NCBI GenBank assembly: GCA_016789905.1
Contig: JAEUQC010000172.1
Location: 1-64,000 of the forward strand
Reading direction: 5' to 3'
Length of the DNA stretch: 64,000 nt
DNA from: Bryobacterales bacterium
Lineage (GTDB): Bacteria; Acidobacteriota; Terriglobia; Bryobacterales; Bryobacteraceae
The notes below the pieces were generated by a model. The model saw only the letters and a list, made by a program, of their open reading frames with translations. It searched no databases and was not told the DNA's origin. Within the stretch, counting starts at the first letter, position 1. Every line of letters starts with the position of its first letter. Positions 9,678-18,033 of the stretch are shown piece by piece. The position numbers and the translations under genes are program-made.

Positions 9678-9739
9678 GCGGGCGGGTGGCCATTGTCGTT
9701 GCGACTCACGCCTCAGACGGAGACGACGGGGTTGCCGCT
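9678..9739 (-). pseudogene. Relic fragment of a GH71/GH99-like gene
   Basis: These 62 bases match bases 11161-11222 inside the intact GH71/GH99-like gene at about 53 of 62 positions by my hand alignment, including the first 20 bases without mismatch and GGAGACGACGGG near the end. In the intact gene the segment encodes the region around SIWGMGLNDNGHPP on the minus strand. Here no frame around it is open for long, so it looks like the remains of a duplicated or recombined paralogue in the 214-bp gap after receptor 1. Confidence 0.6.
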
Positions 9740-9783
9740 GTTAACAACGTGACATCAGCCGTCCGAGGCATCAAGGTGCCGAT

Positions 9784-10026
9784 ATGCCGACCACTCTTAC
9801 CCTTGACGAAGATGTGGCGGATCGTCTGGCCCGAGTGGCGCGCGAGACAAATATGCCGTTTCAGGTGGTGGTGAACGAGACCTTGCGGCGTGGATTGGCT
9901 GAGCAGATGACGGAGGCCGCGCCGTTTTCGTATCAACCGCATGTTGGCGGACTTCTGCCTGGGATTGATGATCGGCGTCTGAATGAACTTGCATGGCAGT
10001 TGGACGAGGAGCGATTCGGGCGGTGA
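9784..10026 (+). CDS. VapB-type antitoxin
   Basis: An 80-residue protein beginning MPTTLTLDEDVADRLARVARETNMPFQVVVNETLRRGL. This is the ribbon-helix-helix-like N-terminus of VapB-family antitoxins, followed by a short acidic and hydrophobic tail (GIDDRRLNELAWQLDEE) of the kind that wraps the PIN toxin. It would bind its own promoter and neutralise the toxin. The stop overlaps the GTG start of the toxin frame (GTGA at 10023-10026), the usual vapBC coupling. The antitoxin frame is intact although the toxin next to it is interrupted. Confidence 0.8.
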   Translation: MPTTLTLDEDVADRLARVARETNMPFQVVVNETLRRGLAEQMTEAAPFSYQPHVGGLLPGIDDRRLNELAWQLDEERFGR

Positions 10027-10451
10027 TCGTCCCGGACCTCAATCTACTAATCTATGCTTACGATTCCACTTCGAGTTAGCGTGAGGCCGCGAAGCGATGG
10101 TGGGTGCAATGTCTTTCCGGGAGTGAGAGCGTAGGGGTTTCGTGGGTCGTTGCCCTGGGTTTTGTCAAGCCATGGACGAGTCCGCGCGTGTTCCAGAATC
10201 CCATGACGGTGGCGCAGGCGACCGCCCACGTGGAGGCATGGTACGAGCGGCCGATGGTTCGTCCGCTCAATCCTGGGCCCCGTTGCGCCGAACTCGTGTT
10301 TGGATTGTTGCGCGCCGAGGGCAAAGGCGGGAATCTTACGACTGACGCCCACTTGGCCGCGCTCGCAATCGAAGCGAAGGGGAGGCTCCACACCACCGAT
10401 ACCGATTTTCTGCGGTTCTCTGGATTACGGTGGGTGAACCCGCTGCGTTGA
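10023..10451 (+). pseudogene. VapC-type PIN-domain toxin with in-frame amber codon
   Basis: From GTG 10023 the frame reads VIVPDLNLLIYAYDSTSS, then TAG at 10077-10079 (codon 19). The same frame stays open to 10451 and reads as the rest of a PIN toxin: REAAKRWWVQCLSG, VSWVVALGFVKPWTSPRVF, NLTTDAHLAALAIE, TTDTDFLRFSGLRWVNPL. The PIN aspartates (PDLN, TTDAH, DTDF) are preserved, so the nonsense mutation appears to be the only lesion. The family is an endoribonuclease that stops growth; with the stop, only an 18-residue peptide or a product restarted at ATG 10104 lacking the first aspartate would be made. Suppression of the amber codon cannot be excluded. Confidence 0.8.
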
Positions 10452-10478
10452 TCGCAGGCGGTTGCAGCGCTGACGGCC

Positions 10479-11795
10479 TTACTGGCGCTGTTTGGCGCGC
10501 GGTGAATGACGAATGGACTCAGGCTGCGGCTGCGGACCAGGATTTTCGGGCAGTTCCACGGCCGGGTCGCGCTCGCCATGGAACATGCGGGTGATTTCTC
10601 CGGCGAGGCGGAGATACCAATCGCTGGGGAGGCCGGCTCCGTCGGCATCGAGGGTGAGCCAGAAGCCCTGTTCAGGGGCCTGGTGGCGGTGGGAGACCAC
10701 TTTCATGATGGCGGTGGCTTCGTCGACCTCATCGAACATGGCGATTTTGAGGGCGGTGGCGCCGGCGATTTTGGCGTTATAGGCCTGGCGCCAGAGGAAT
10801 TCGCCGCGGAGGCGCGGGATCTGGTTGGGCCGGCCGTTGCGCTTGAGATTTTGCCAGGAGAAGCCCGGGAAGACGACGGGCATATAGAGTTGCGCGTTGG
10901 CGGCGGTACGTTCCAGGTCGGGGGTGAGGACGGAGTCCTTCCATTTGTCCACGGCGTCGATGGTGGCGTAACGGCCGACGTTCCAGGGTTGGAGGATGTC
11001 CATCATGGCGTAGGCGCCGGCCCAGGCGGGGTCCTGGCGGGAATCGGCGGTGAGGGTTCCCCAGCGGGCGGGCGTGCCGCCCATGAAGGTGACTTGGTGG
11101 CGGGGCTCCGGGGCGCCCCAGCGGAACCAGGCGATGAGGTCCTTGGCCTCCTGCGCATCGGCGGGCGGGTGGCCATTGTCATTGAGGCCCATGCCCCAGA
11201 TGGAGACGACGGGTTTGCCGTTATGGCGCTGGTAGTTGGGGTGGGCGGTGATTTCGAGTTCGTCGACAAGGTACACCCAGTCGTCTTTGAGCGTTTGGGC
11301 GAAAGTGGCTGGGTTGCCGCCCGAGATGTCGTATTCAATGGCAAAGGTCCGGCCGGACTGGCGGGCGGCGGCCATGATGTTCTTGAGGACCAGATCGCCC
11401 CCGGCGCGTTTGGAGCGGATTTCGCCAACGAAGCGTTGCACCAGAACGCCATCCAACCCGTAATCCTTCATCCAGCGGAAGTGCCGGTTGACGGTTTGAG
11501 CGTTGCGGGAGGAGAAGAGGTATGCGGGCTGGCCGGCGATGGTCATGCCAGGCACTTCACAGAGTTCGTCTTTTTCGAACTCGCTCAAGTCGGGGTACAT
11601 TTCGACGGTCAGGGTTTCGGGCGCGGGCACGCCGCGCGCCCAGTGGGTCCAGCGGCCGGAGCCGTCGGCGGGGCAGGTGAACCAGCCCTGGTAACCGAGC
11701 AACACCTTTTTATCGAGCGTTGCGGGATCTGGATCGCCCGCGGCGGCGAGAGAAGCGCAGAGGGCTGTGAGAAAAACAAGAGAGGTGGTGCGCAT
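10479..11795 (-). CDS. Secreted GH71/GH99-like protein (annotated xylosidase/arabinosidase type)
   Basis: A 438-residue protein with signal peptide MRTTSLVFLTALCASLAAA. It then shows the GYQGWFTCPADGSGRWTHWARG start, YLFSSRNAQTVNRHFRWMKDYGLDGVLVQRF and a later FVGEI, IEYDISGG, SIWGMGLNDNGHPP. This layout is that of the GH71/GH99-like proteins often named xylosidase/arabinosidase, a TIM-barrel of endo-acting glycosidases. The catalytic acids cannot be assigned with certainty by eye. The C-terminal 30 residues are low-complexity (PENPGPQPQPES). It lies 19 bases after receptor 2 in the same direction, so the two probably form an uptake-plus-degradation pair similar in logic to a polysaccharide utilisation locus. 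Confidence 0.75.
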   Translation of the reverse strand: MRTTSLVFLTALCASLAAAGDPDPATLDKKVLLGYQGWFTCPADGSGRWTHWARGVPAPETLTVEMYPDLSEFEKDELCEVPGMTIAGQPAYLFSSRNAQTVNRHFRWMKDYGLDGVLVQRFVGEIRSKRAGGDLVLKNIMAAARQSGRTFAIEYDISGGNPATFAQTLKDDWVYLVDELEITAHPNYQRHNGKPVVSIWGMGLNDNGHPPADAQEAKDLIAWFRWGAPEPRHQVTFMGGTPARWGTLTADSRQDPAWAGAYAMMDILQPWNVGRYATIDAVDKWKDSVLTPDLERTAANAQLYMPVVFPGFSWQNLKRNGRPNQIPRLRGEFLWRQAYNAKIAGATALKIAMFDEVDEATAIMKVVSHRHQAPEQGFWLTLDADGAGLPSDWYLRLAGEITRMFHGERDPAVELPENPGPQPQPESIRHSPRAKQRQ

Positions 11796-11814
11796 GGCTA
11801 TTCCTACAGCGCGG

Positions 11815-14800
11815 CTAGAACTCCAGCCGGAGAGCCATCACCATGGTGCGGTTGCCGGCCTTGGTATTGATGAGGCCAAACGTGGAAGAGGTGATGCCGG
11901 CGGCGGGGGCACCCAGATTCGGGTGGTTGAGCATGTTGTAGAACTCGGCGCGGTATTGCAGGCGCAGACGTTCCTTGATGGGCTGCCAGCGGCTGAGGAC
12001 GGAATCGAACGTAAACGAACCAGGGTTGCGGAGGTTCGGTTCGGTACGAGAGCCGTTGCCGAAGGAGTAGGGGGCTGGATTGGTGAAGGCGGTGGTATCG
12101 AACCAGCGGTCCATGGACCGTTCGCCGGCGGGAAGGACGGGGCTTTTGGAGCGATCGGCGTAGCAGCCGAGGCCAGAGACGCCGGGGAAGGTGCAGGCGG
12201 CGCCGATGGAGATGGGGGAGCCGGTTTGCGCGGAGAGGATACCGCTGACCTGCCAGTTGCCAAGGATGATGCCGCCGATGCCATCGGAGAGAAAGCGTTT
12301 TCCTTTGCCAAAGGGCATTTCCCAAACCCAGTTGGTGACCAGGCGGCGGTTGATGTCGGCGGCGGAGATGGCGCGGGAGAGGCGCATGTCGTAGGGGTTG
12401 ATGAAGTTGGCGCCACCGAGGAAACGCTCGTTGACGTTATCGATGAGTTTGGCGCCGGTGAAGGAGGCCTGGAACATCAAGCCTTTGGAGAAAGAGCGTT
12501 CGGCGCGGAGGGTGAAGCCGTGATAGATGGAATCGCCGACGGAGGCGCGGATCTGATTGACGCTGGCGGCGTATTGCGGATAGGGGACGAGCAGGATGCC
12601 CTGGCGGACGGTGGCGGTGCTCATGGTGCCGATGGCGATTTTGCCGAAGAAGGGATTGGGCACCAGGTTGTTGAGCTGCGAACCGAGGGAGAGGAAGCGC
12701 GGGTCTGTGGCGTTGCGATTGTAGTTGTTCCAGATGCGCATGCCGCGGGTGCCGATGTAGGCGGCTTCGACGAGGAGATTCGAGCCGAAGGTGCGCTGGA
12801 TATTGGCGTTCCACATGTGATTGGTGGGGGTTCGCCAATCCGGCCAGATGGCGGAGATACCGCCGCCGACGAGGGAATTCGGGTAGGGGCGGAGGCCGGT
12901 GACAAAGGGGTTGGCCAGGGTGGCGCCGGCGACTGGGGTGTTTGGCGCGGCGGGCGGCTGGCCGAAGAAGACGTTGGTGCTGACGGAGGAGCCGCTGCCG
13001 AGATCGCCGGGGCTGGAACCGACGCCGCCGCTGCCTGGGGCGAAGAAGACACCGTAGCCTGCGCGGAAGACGGTTTGCGGAAGGACGGTCCAGGCGAGGC
13101 CGACGCGCGGGGCCCAGTTGTAGTTGGGATTGCTGGGGTAACGGCGGCTGGCGCTGGTCATGGTGAGCAGGCCGGCGCGGCCGGTTACGGGCTCAACGGC
13201 ATCGGGATCGAAGTAGGCGAGCTGGTTGTAGCGTTCCTTGAAAGGCGTCTGGTATTCGAAGCGAAGGCCGAGGTTGATGGTGAGATTGGGGCGGAGTTTC
13301 CAGTCATCCTGGAGGTACCAGTTGTTGCTGGGCTGGAGGAGGGCGAGCGAGGGCCCGACGGTGAAGTTACCGCTGTCGGGCACGCCGAGCATGGCGCTGG
13401 CGAGGCCGTAGCCGGCCGTGGCGGCGGCGGTGGCGGGGTCCGGCCCCTGGGTGAAGGCGCGGCCGAAGGCGAAGAGGCCGGAGGGATAATCGGGACGGAA
13501 CGTGTTGAAGGCGCAGAGCAGGAGGTCATAGCCGGTTTTGACGGCGTGGGCCCCTTTGAGCCAAGTGAAATGAGCCTGGAACTCCGGCGTAGTTTCGGCG
13601 GTTACGTTGTGGGAGGCGCGGTCCGGGCCGATGGCGGTGAAGTCACCGATATTGAAACGGGGGAAGATGGCATCGGTGGAGGCGGCCTTGAGGTATTGCG
13701 GGAGGCCGAGGGTGGTGATATCGAAGCCGACGCTGAGGGGGGTGAGTTTGGTGATGGAGCGAGAATAGCTGGCGCGGAATTCGCCGATGAGATTGGGCCG
13801 GAACATGTGGGTATCGCTAAGCGCGGCGGTGTGGGCGATGGAGGACTGATTGCCGCCGCCGTTGGTGCCCTCGCCGGGGAAGGCGATGTTGGTAAAGGGG
13901 CTGGTACGCGGGGTGGTTTGGCGGCCAAAGCGGAAGAAGATTTTATTGGAATCGGTGAGGTTCTGGTCGCCGCGGATGAACCAGCGGTCGGTCTTCACGA
14001 TATTGGGGAACTGTTGTGACCAGTTGACCTGGAGGGTTGGGGAGATGGGGAGAGTGGGCTCCGGGTAATAGGCCATGACTTTGCGCATGATGGGATCGAA
14101 ACGGGAGGCGGGAACCAGATTGCCGGGGAAGGGCTGGCGTCCAAAGCCGCTGCGCTGGGAGGGGTCGGCGGCGGTGGTGAGCGGGTCGTAGACGCGGATG
14201 AGCGCACCGGAGGAGGTGAGGGTTTGGGAGAAGTCACCGGTTCTTTGGAGCGGGGTGGGGACCTGGGCGGTGGGAGTGCTGACGCCGTGGTCGTTGGACT
14301 GCTCCCAATTGAAGAAAAAGAAGGTCTTATTGGCACCATGGTAGATGTGCGGGATGACGACGGGGCCGGAGAGGGTGAACCCATATTCGTTGCGGCGCTG
14401 GCGGCCGCGGGCTACATTGTTGCGGTTATTCGTCCAACTGTTGGCATTGAGTTTGTCGTTGCGCAGGTAGTTGTAGGCGCTTCCGTGAAAGGTGTTGCCG
14501 CCGGAGCGGCCCGCGGCCACAACGACGCCGCCGGCGGAGCGGCCGTATTCGGCGGAGAAGCTGTTTGTGATGAAGCGGACTTCGGCAACCGCTTCCTGGG
14601 GCGGGGTGTAGGCGTTGTCGAGGGTTGAGTTGTTGCGAGTTTCCTGGCCATCGAAGAGAACGGCGGTGGTGTTGGAGCGGCCGCCGTTGACGATGGAACC
14701 GGTGCCGGCGTTGCCGGTGGCGATGACGCCGGGAGAGAGATTGATCATGGAATAGGGACTGCGGCCGGTGGGCAGTTCAATGACCTGGGTGGAGCCGACG

Positions 14801-15210
14801 ACGTAGCCGAGAGAGGAACTGACGCGTTCGACGGCGAGGGCGTTGGCGGTGACGGTGACTTCCTCATGGACGCTGCCTGGCTTCAGCACGGCGTCAATGG
14901 TGGTGACCTGGCCGACCAACACCGGGATATCGGAGACCTTGTGGGCGGCGAAGCCAGCGCTTTCCATGACCAAGCTGTACCTGCCTGCCGGGAGGTAGGG
15001 GATTTTGTAGTAGCCCTCGTCGGTGGTTTCGACGCGGGCTATGGCGCCGGTGGCGAGATTGGTGGCGGTGACACGAGCCTTGGACATCAGTGCGCCGGTA
15101 GGGTCTGTGACGGACCCGGAGATGCCGCCGCGCTCGGCTTGGGCAAAGCACAGCAAGGCGGTGGCGGCGAGCGCGGCGGCCCGGAAGGGGATACTGATTC
15201 TCTCTGACAC
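11815..15210 (-). CDS. Oar-like TonB-dependent receptor 2
   Basis: A receptor of 1131 residues when started at GTG 15210, which has GGAGG six bases upstream; the frame runs 90 bases further but has no such site. The signal region (PFRAAALAATALLCFAQA) leads into the regulatory-like domain (GGISGSVTDPTGALMSKARVTATN), a plug with SIVNGGRSNTTAVLFDGQET and NSFSAEYGRSAGGVVVAAGRSG, and a barrel ending MALRLEF. It is co-directional with the GH71/GH99-like gene and divergent from the regulator-like gene at 15418; the shared upstream region holds a perfect palindrome. That context suggests a substrate-inducible glycan uptake unit, by inference only. Confidence 0.9.
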   Translation of the reverse strand: MSERISIPFRAAALAATALLCFAQAERGGISGSVTDPTGALMSKARVTATNLATGAIARVETTDEGYYKIPYLPAGRYSLVMESAGFAAHKVSDIPVLVGQVTTIDAVLKPGSVHEEVTVTANALAVERVSSSLGYVVGSTQVIELPTGRSPYSMINLSPGVIATGNAGTGSIVNGGRSNTTAVLFDGQETRNNSTLDNAYTPPQEAVAEVRFITNSFSAEYGRSAGGVVVAAGRSGGNTFHGSAYNYLRNDKLNANSWTNNRNNVARGRQRRNEYGFTLSGPVVIPHIYHGANKTFFFFNWEQSNDHGVSTPTAQVPTPLQRTGDFSQTLTSSGALIRVYDPLTTAADPSQRSGFGRQPFPGNLVPASRFDPIMRKVMAYYPEPTLPISPTLQVNWSQQFPNIVKTDRWFIRGDQNLTDSNKIFFRFGRQTTPRTSPFTNIAFPGEGTNGGGNQSSIAHTAALSDTHMFRPNLIGEFRASYSRSITKLTPLSVGFDITTLGLPQYLKAASTDAIFPRFNIGDFTAIGPDRASHNVTAETTPEFQAHFTWLKGAHAVKTGYDLLLCAFNTFRPDYPSGLFAFGRAFTQGPDPATAAATAGYGLASAMLGVPDSGNFTVGPSLALLQPSNNWYLQDDWKLRPNLTINLGLRFEYQTPFKERYNQLAYFDPDAVEPVTGRAGLLTMTSASRRYPSNPNYNWAPRVGLAWTVLPQTVFRAGYGVFFAPGSGGVGSSPGDLGSGSSVSTNVFFGQPPAAPNTPVAGATLANPFVTGLRPYPNSLVGGGISAIWPDWRTPTNHMWNANIQRTFGSNLLVEAAYIGTRGMRIWNNYNRNATDPRFLSLGSQLNNLVPNPFFGKIAIGTMSTATVRQGILLVPYPQYAASVNQIRASVGDSIYHGFTLRAERSFSKGLMFQASFTGAKLIDNVNERFLGGANFINPYDMRLSRAISAADINRRLVTNWVWEMPFGKGKRFLSDGIGGIILGNWQVSGILSAQTGSPISIGAACTFPGVSGLGCYADRSKSPVLPAGERSMDRWFDTTAFTNPAPYSFGNGSRTEPNLRNPGSFTFDSVLSRWQPIKERLRLQYRAEFYNMLNHPNLGAPAAGITSSTFGLINTKAGNRTMVMALRLEF

Positions 15211-15302
15211 GGAAAGCCTCCATTGATGCTGGCCTGGGCGTATTGGTGCCCGGGGCCGAAAGAAGATGTCTGAGGATAGCCCGGAAACGGGCGACTCCAC
15301 AA

Positions 15303-15323
15303 CGTTAGGAAGCGTTCCTAACG
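15303..15323. promoter_or_regulatory. Perfect 21-bp palindrome, candidate operator
   Basis: Nine-base arms (CGTTAGGAA and its exact complement TTCCTAACG) flank a central GCG. It sits 93 bases upstream of receptor 2 and 95 bases upstream of the regulator-like gene, almost midway between the two divergent starts, as expected for an operator controlling both. Confidence 0.55.
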
Positions 15324-15366
15324 GGACTGCAACTGGTTGAAAAAGAAAGGTTCTTGTGCGGATCCC

Positions 15367-15375
15367 GTTTCTAAC
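15367..15375. promoter_or_regulatory. Possible second half-site of the operator
   Basis: GTTTCTAAC resembles one arm of the palindrome at 15303-15323 (TTCCTAACG, one internal difference) and lies 44 bases further toward the regulator-like gene. It could be a weaker accessory half-site. Confidence 0.3.
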
Positions 15376-15417
15376 AGTAGCTACGCCGTGCTATGCTGAG
15401 GCCGGATTGGAAAATGC

Positions 15418-16686
15418 ATGTCCGAAATGACAGCACAGCCGCCGGAGCTCCCCGTGGCGAGGCCAGCACTTCGAGAGCATCTCAACGAATTGTTTGAGAG
15501 CCCTGCCTTCAAAGGCAGCCGAAGGAGCCAACAGTTTTTGCAGCACATTGTTGAAAAAACTTTGGATGGCCACGGGGAGGAATTGAAGGAACGGAACCTT
15601 GGGGTGGCGTTGTTCGGGCGGTCGCCGTCCTACGACACGGGCGAAGACGCGGTGGTGCGTGTCACGGCATCGGACGTGCGCAAACGGCTGCAGCAGTATT
15701 ATTCGCAGACGAACGCGGCAATTCGGATAGAACTGCTGGCGGGGTCCTACATTCCGGAATTTCGGCGTATGCCGGAGGCGGTTGCGGTGCAAATTGCCGC
15801 GGCGGCGACGCCCGCGGGGCGAGGCTGGCATCGAACGGCGCTGCTGTGCGCACTGGTAATGGTTGGCGCCTCGGCGACCTGGCTTTGGAGCGGCCACCGG
15901 GCAGGGGAAGGACTCGCGGCGCGGAATGTACTGCCCTGGTCGGTGTTTTTGCAGGACGGCCGTCCGTTGCAGCTTGTATTGGCCGATCCCGATGTATCGG
16001 CGATGCAGGAACTGACGGGTTCGCAGATTTCGCTTTCCGATTATGCGAATCGCCGGTACCTGGCGAATCCAGAGGCTTACGGAAAGGAGATGCAGAAGGC
16101 GTTTCGGCTGCTGCGGGGCGTAAATGTGGCGGCGGTGGATGTGGGGATCGCGCTGGCGGTATCGAGGCTGGCCGGGGGTGATTCGGCGCGGCTGAAGATC
16201 AACCCGGCGCGGAGTATGCAGTTGAGCTCGTTCCGCACGGATGATGATTTTGTGATTTTGGGCAGCGACCGGTCCAACCCGTGGGGGGCGTTGTTCCGGG
16301 ATCAACTGGACTTTGATTTCGTGCGCGACCCGGAATTGAACAGGGAAATCGTGCGAAATAAGCGAGTGCAGGCGGGCGAACTGGCCCGCTACGTTCCGAC
16401 GGCGGGGGGCTTTGACACGGGGGATGCGTTCGCGATCGTCGCTTTGGTAACGAACCCGCGGCAGGCGGGAAAGGTGTTGATGCTGGCGGGCACGAATGCG
16501 GAAGGCACGGAGGCGGCGGGGCAGTTTGTGACGAACCTGGGTGAACTATCGCGGACGCTACGGGCAGCCGGAATCGACCCGGCGGGGCCGGCGACTCCTT
16601 TTGAGATTCTGCTTCGGGTAAGGACAATGGCTGGGTCGGCGAGCACGCTTGAGGTTGTGGCGTGCCACCGGCTGGCGGCCCCCTGA
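15418..16686 (+). CDS. Membrane-anchored regulator-like protein divergent from receptor 2
   Basis: A 422-residue protein. Residues about 15-115 (LREHLNELFESPAFKGSRRSQQF ... VVRVTASDVRKRLQQYY ... LAGSYIPEF, shown in parts) form a domain also found in bacterial proteins annotated as adenylate-cyclase-like or CadC-like regulators; it resembles a winged helix and is probably DNA-binding, which is inference. One membrane span follows at about 141-157 (ALLCALVMVGASATWLW). The C-terminal 260 residues would be periplasmic and might sense a ligand. The same N-terminal domain and single span recur in the gene at 50735-51556, also beside a receptor. ATG 15418 lies just after the operator region. Confidence 0.65.
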   Translation: MSEMTAQPPELPVARPALREHLNELFESPAFKGSRRSQQFLQHIVEKTLDGHGEELKERNLGVALFGRSPSYDTGEDAVVRVTASDVRKRLQQYYSQTNAAIRIELLAGSYIPEFRRMPEAVAVQIAAAATPAGRGWHRTALLCALVMVGASATWLWSGHRAGEGLAARNVLPWSVFLQDGRPLQLVLADPDVSAMQELTGSQISLSDYANRRYLANPEAYGKEMQKAFRLLRGVNVAAVDVGIALAVSRLAGGDSARLKINPARSMQLSSFRTDDDFVILGSDRSNPWGALFRDQLDFDFVRDPELNREIVRNKRVQAGELARYVPTAGGFDTGDAFAIVALVTNPRQAGKVLMLAGTNAEGTEAAGQFVTNLGELSRTLRAAGIDPAGPATPFEILLRVRTMAGSASTLEVVACHRLAAP

Positions 16687-16696
16687 GGGGAAGCGG

Positions 16697-18013
16697 CTAA
16701 CGATTCTCGAAAAGGCCGACGACTTCGAAGGAATAGTCGGTGTAGGCGCGCATTTCGCCGCGGAGCCAGAGGAGGGCGCGTTTGCGGCCGCGCCAGATGG
16801 GGACGATGGGGCGGAGGTTGTCGGCGGTGGAGTTGGCGGTGACGGGGGTCCAGGTGAAGGTCTGGTAGTTTGTGGTGCGGCCGCGGTAGATTTCGCGGTG
16901 CGGGAGTTTTTCGCCGGTAATGGGATGGGCGTTGGTGGAGATGAAGATGGTTTTGGGGTCGTGGGGGTCGAGGGCGGCGAGGCCAGTATAATCGTCTTCG
17001 CCACGGTAGAGACGGGAGCCGGCGTGGGCGATTTCGTGGTCGTTCCATTGGCGGCCGTCCCAATGAGCGAGACGGAAGCGGTGGTCCTGGCCGGCGACCT
17101 CGGCGCCCTGTTTTTGGCCGGCGCCGTTCCTTTGGACTGTGTAAATGAGGAGGAGTTCGTTTTTGCCGATGATGTGGAAATCGGTGGTCCAGGCGACGGC
17201 GTTGGGGCCGCCCTGGAAGATGCGGGTACCTTCTTCGGGCGAGCGCAGGCCTTCTTTGAGTGAGCGGATGACGGAGCCGTCTGAGCGGTGGAGATGTCCG
17301 CGGCGATAGAAGGTGTGATAGATGCTGTTATCGAAGACGTGGGGGTGGCCTTCGGTATAGGCGATGTGGATGGTGTCGGTGTTATTGGAACAGTACTTGG
17401 CGTAGGGGCGGTGGCGGAATTCGAGCGGGACGTCGATTACTACACCGCCCGGGTTCCAGGTATCGCCGCCATCGGGGGACCAGTTATAGGACGGTTTATA
17501 AGAGTTATGAATACCGCGAAAGAAATTATAGAGGCGCTTTTCTTTTTTGAGATAGAAGAGATTGGAGTAAGTGACGCGGGAGGCTTCGCTGGGGACAAAT
17601 ACTTTCTCGGGCTCCCATTGGGCGGCGCTGTGTTTGTTGGTTGAGAGGCGATAGTGTATCTGATTGCGGGTGCCGTGGCGAGCGTAGACTGCAAGGATGC
17701 GGCCGCCGGGGCGCCGAAGGAAGGCGGGGGAGTTATGATCGTCGATCCATTGTTTGGGGCTTTCGTCGCCGTTGGGATCGTGGAGGGTGAAGACGGCGGA
17801 CTGGCCGGTTTTGAGGTCGTATTCGCTGACGCGGATGTGGCCGGCGAGTGCGGGGTTTTTGTAGCCTGTGGCGACGGTGCCGAAGATGAGTTTACGGCCG
17901 GTGATGATGGCGCGTTCGTCTTCAAACCAGCACCAGCCGCCATCATCGAGAAGCACAACCGGCGCGGAGGGCAGCCCGCCGAGGAGGGCGGCGAGAAAGG
18001 TACGGCGTTGCAT
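16697..18013 (-). CDS. BNR-4 repeat-containing secreted protein
   Basis: A 438-residue protein with a twin-arginine-like leader (MQRRTFLAALLGGLPSAPVV) and a six-bladed-propeller-like body. It contains FEDERAIITGRKLIFGTVA, DDHNSPAFLRRPGGRILAVYARHG, YNWSPDGGDTWNPGG with an Asp-box-like SPDGGDTW, and DNSIYHTFYRRG. This matches the BNR-4 family seen in putative sialidases and polysaccharide lyase neighbourhoods, so a periplasmic or exported carbohydrate-active role is likely; the exact reaction cannot be assigned. It is the last gene of a tight operon, 20 bases after the VWFA protein, and converges on the regulator-like gene with only 10 bases between stops. Confidence 0.7.
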   Translation of the reverse strand: MQRRTFLAALLGGLPSAPVVLLDDGGWCWFEDERAIITGRKLIFGTVATGYKNPALAGHIRVSEYDLKTGQSAVFTLHDPNGDESPKQWIDDHNSPAFLRRPGGRILAVYARHGTRNQIHYRLSTNKHSAAQWEPEKVFVPSEASRVTYSNLFYLKKEKRLYNFFRGIHNSYKPSYNWSPDGGDTWNPGGVVIDVPLEFRHRPYAKYCSNNTDTIHIAYTEGHPHVFDNSIYHTFYRRGHLHRSDGSVIRSLKEGLRSPEEGTRIFQGGPNAVAWTTDFHIIGKNELLLIYTVQRNGAGQKQGAEVAGQDHRFRLAHWDGRQWNDHEIAHAGSRLYRGEDDYTGLAALDPHDPKTIFISTNAHPITGEKLPHREIYRGRTTNYQTFTWTPVTANSTADNLRPIVPIWRGRKRALLWLRGEMRAYTDYSFEVVGLFENR

Positions 18014-18033
18014 GGGAATCCGGCTTTATTGTG

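Noticed and set aside
11767..14019. Open frame of 750 codons on the plus strand opposite receptor 2, and similar long antisense frames opposite the VWFA protein and nirB
   Set aside because: The translations are glycine-, glutamate- and alanine-rich without any domain, and mirror genes with convincing families; they result from codon bias in GC-rich DNA.
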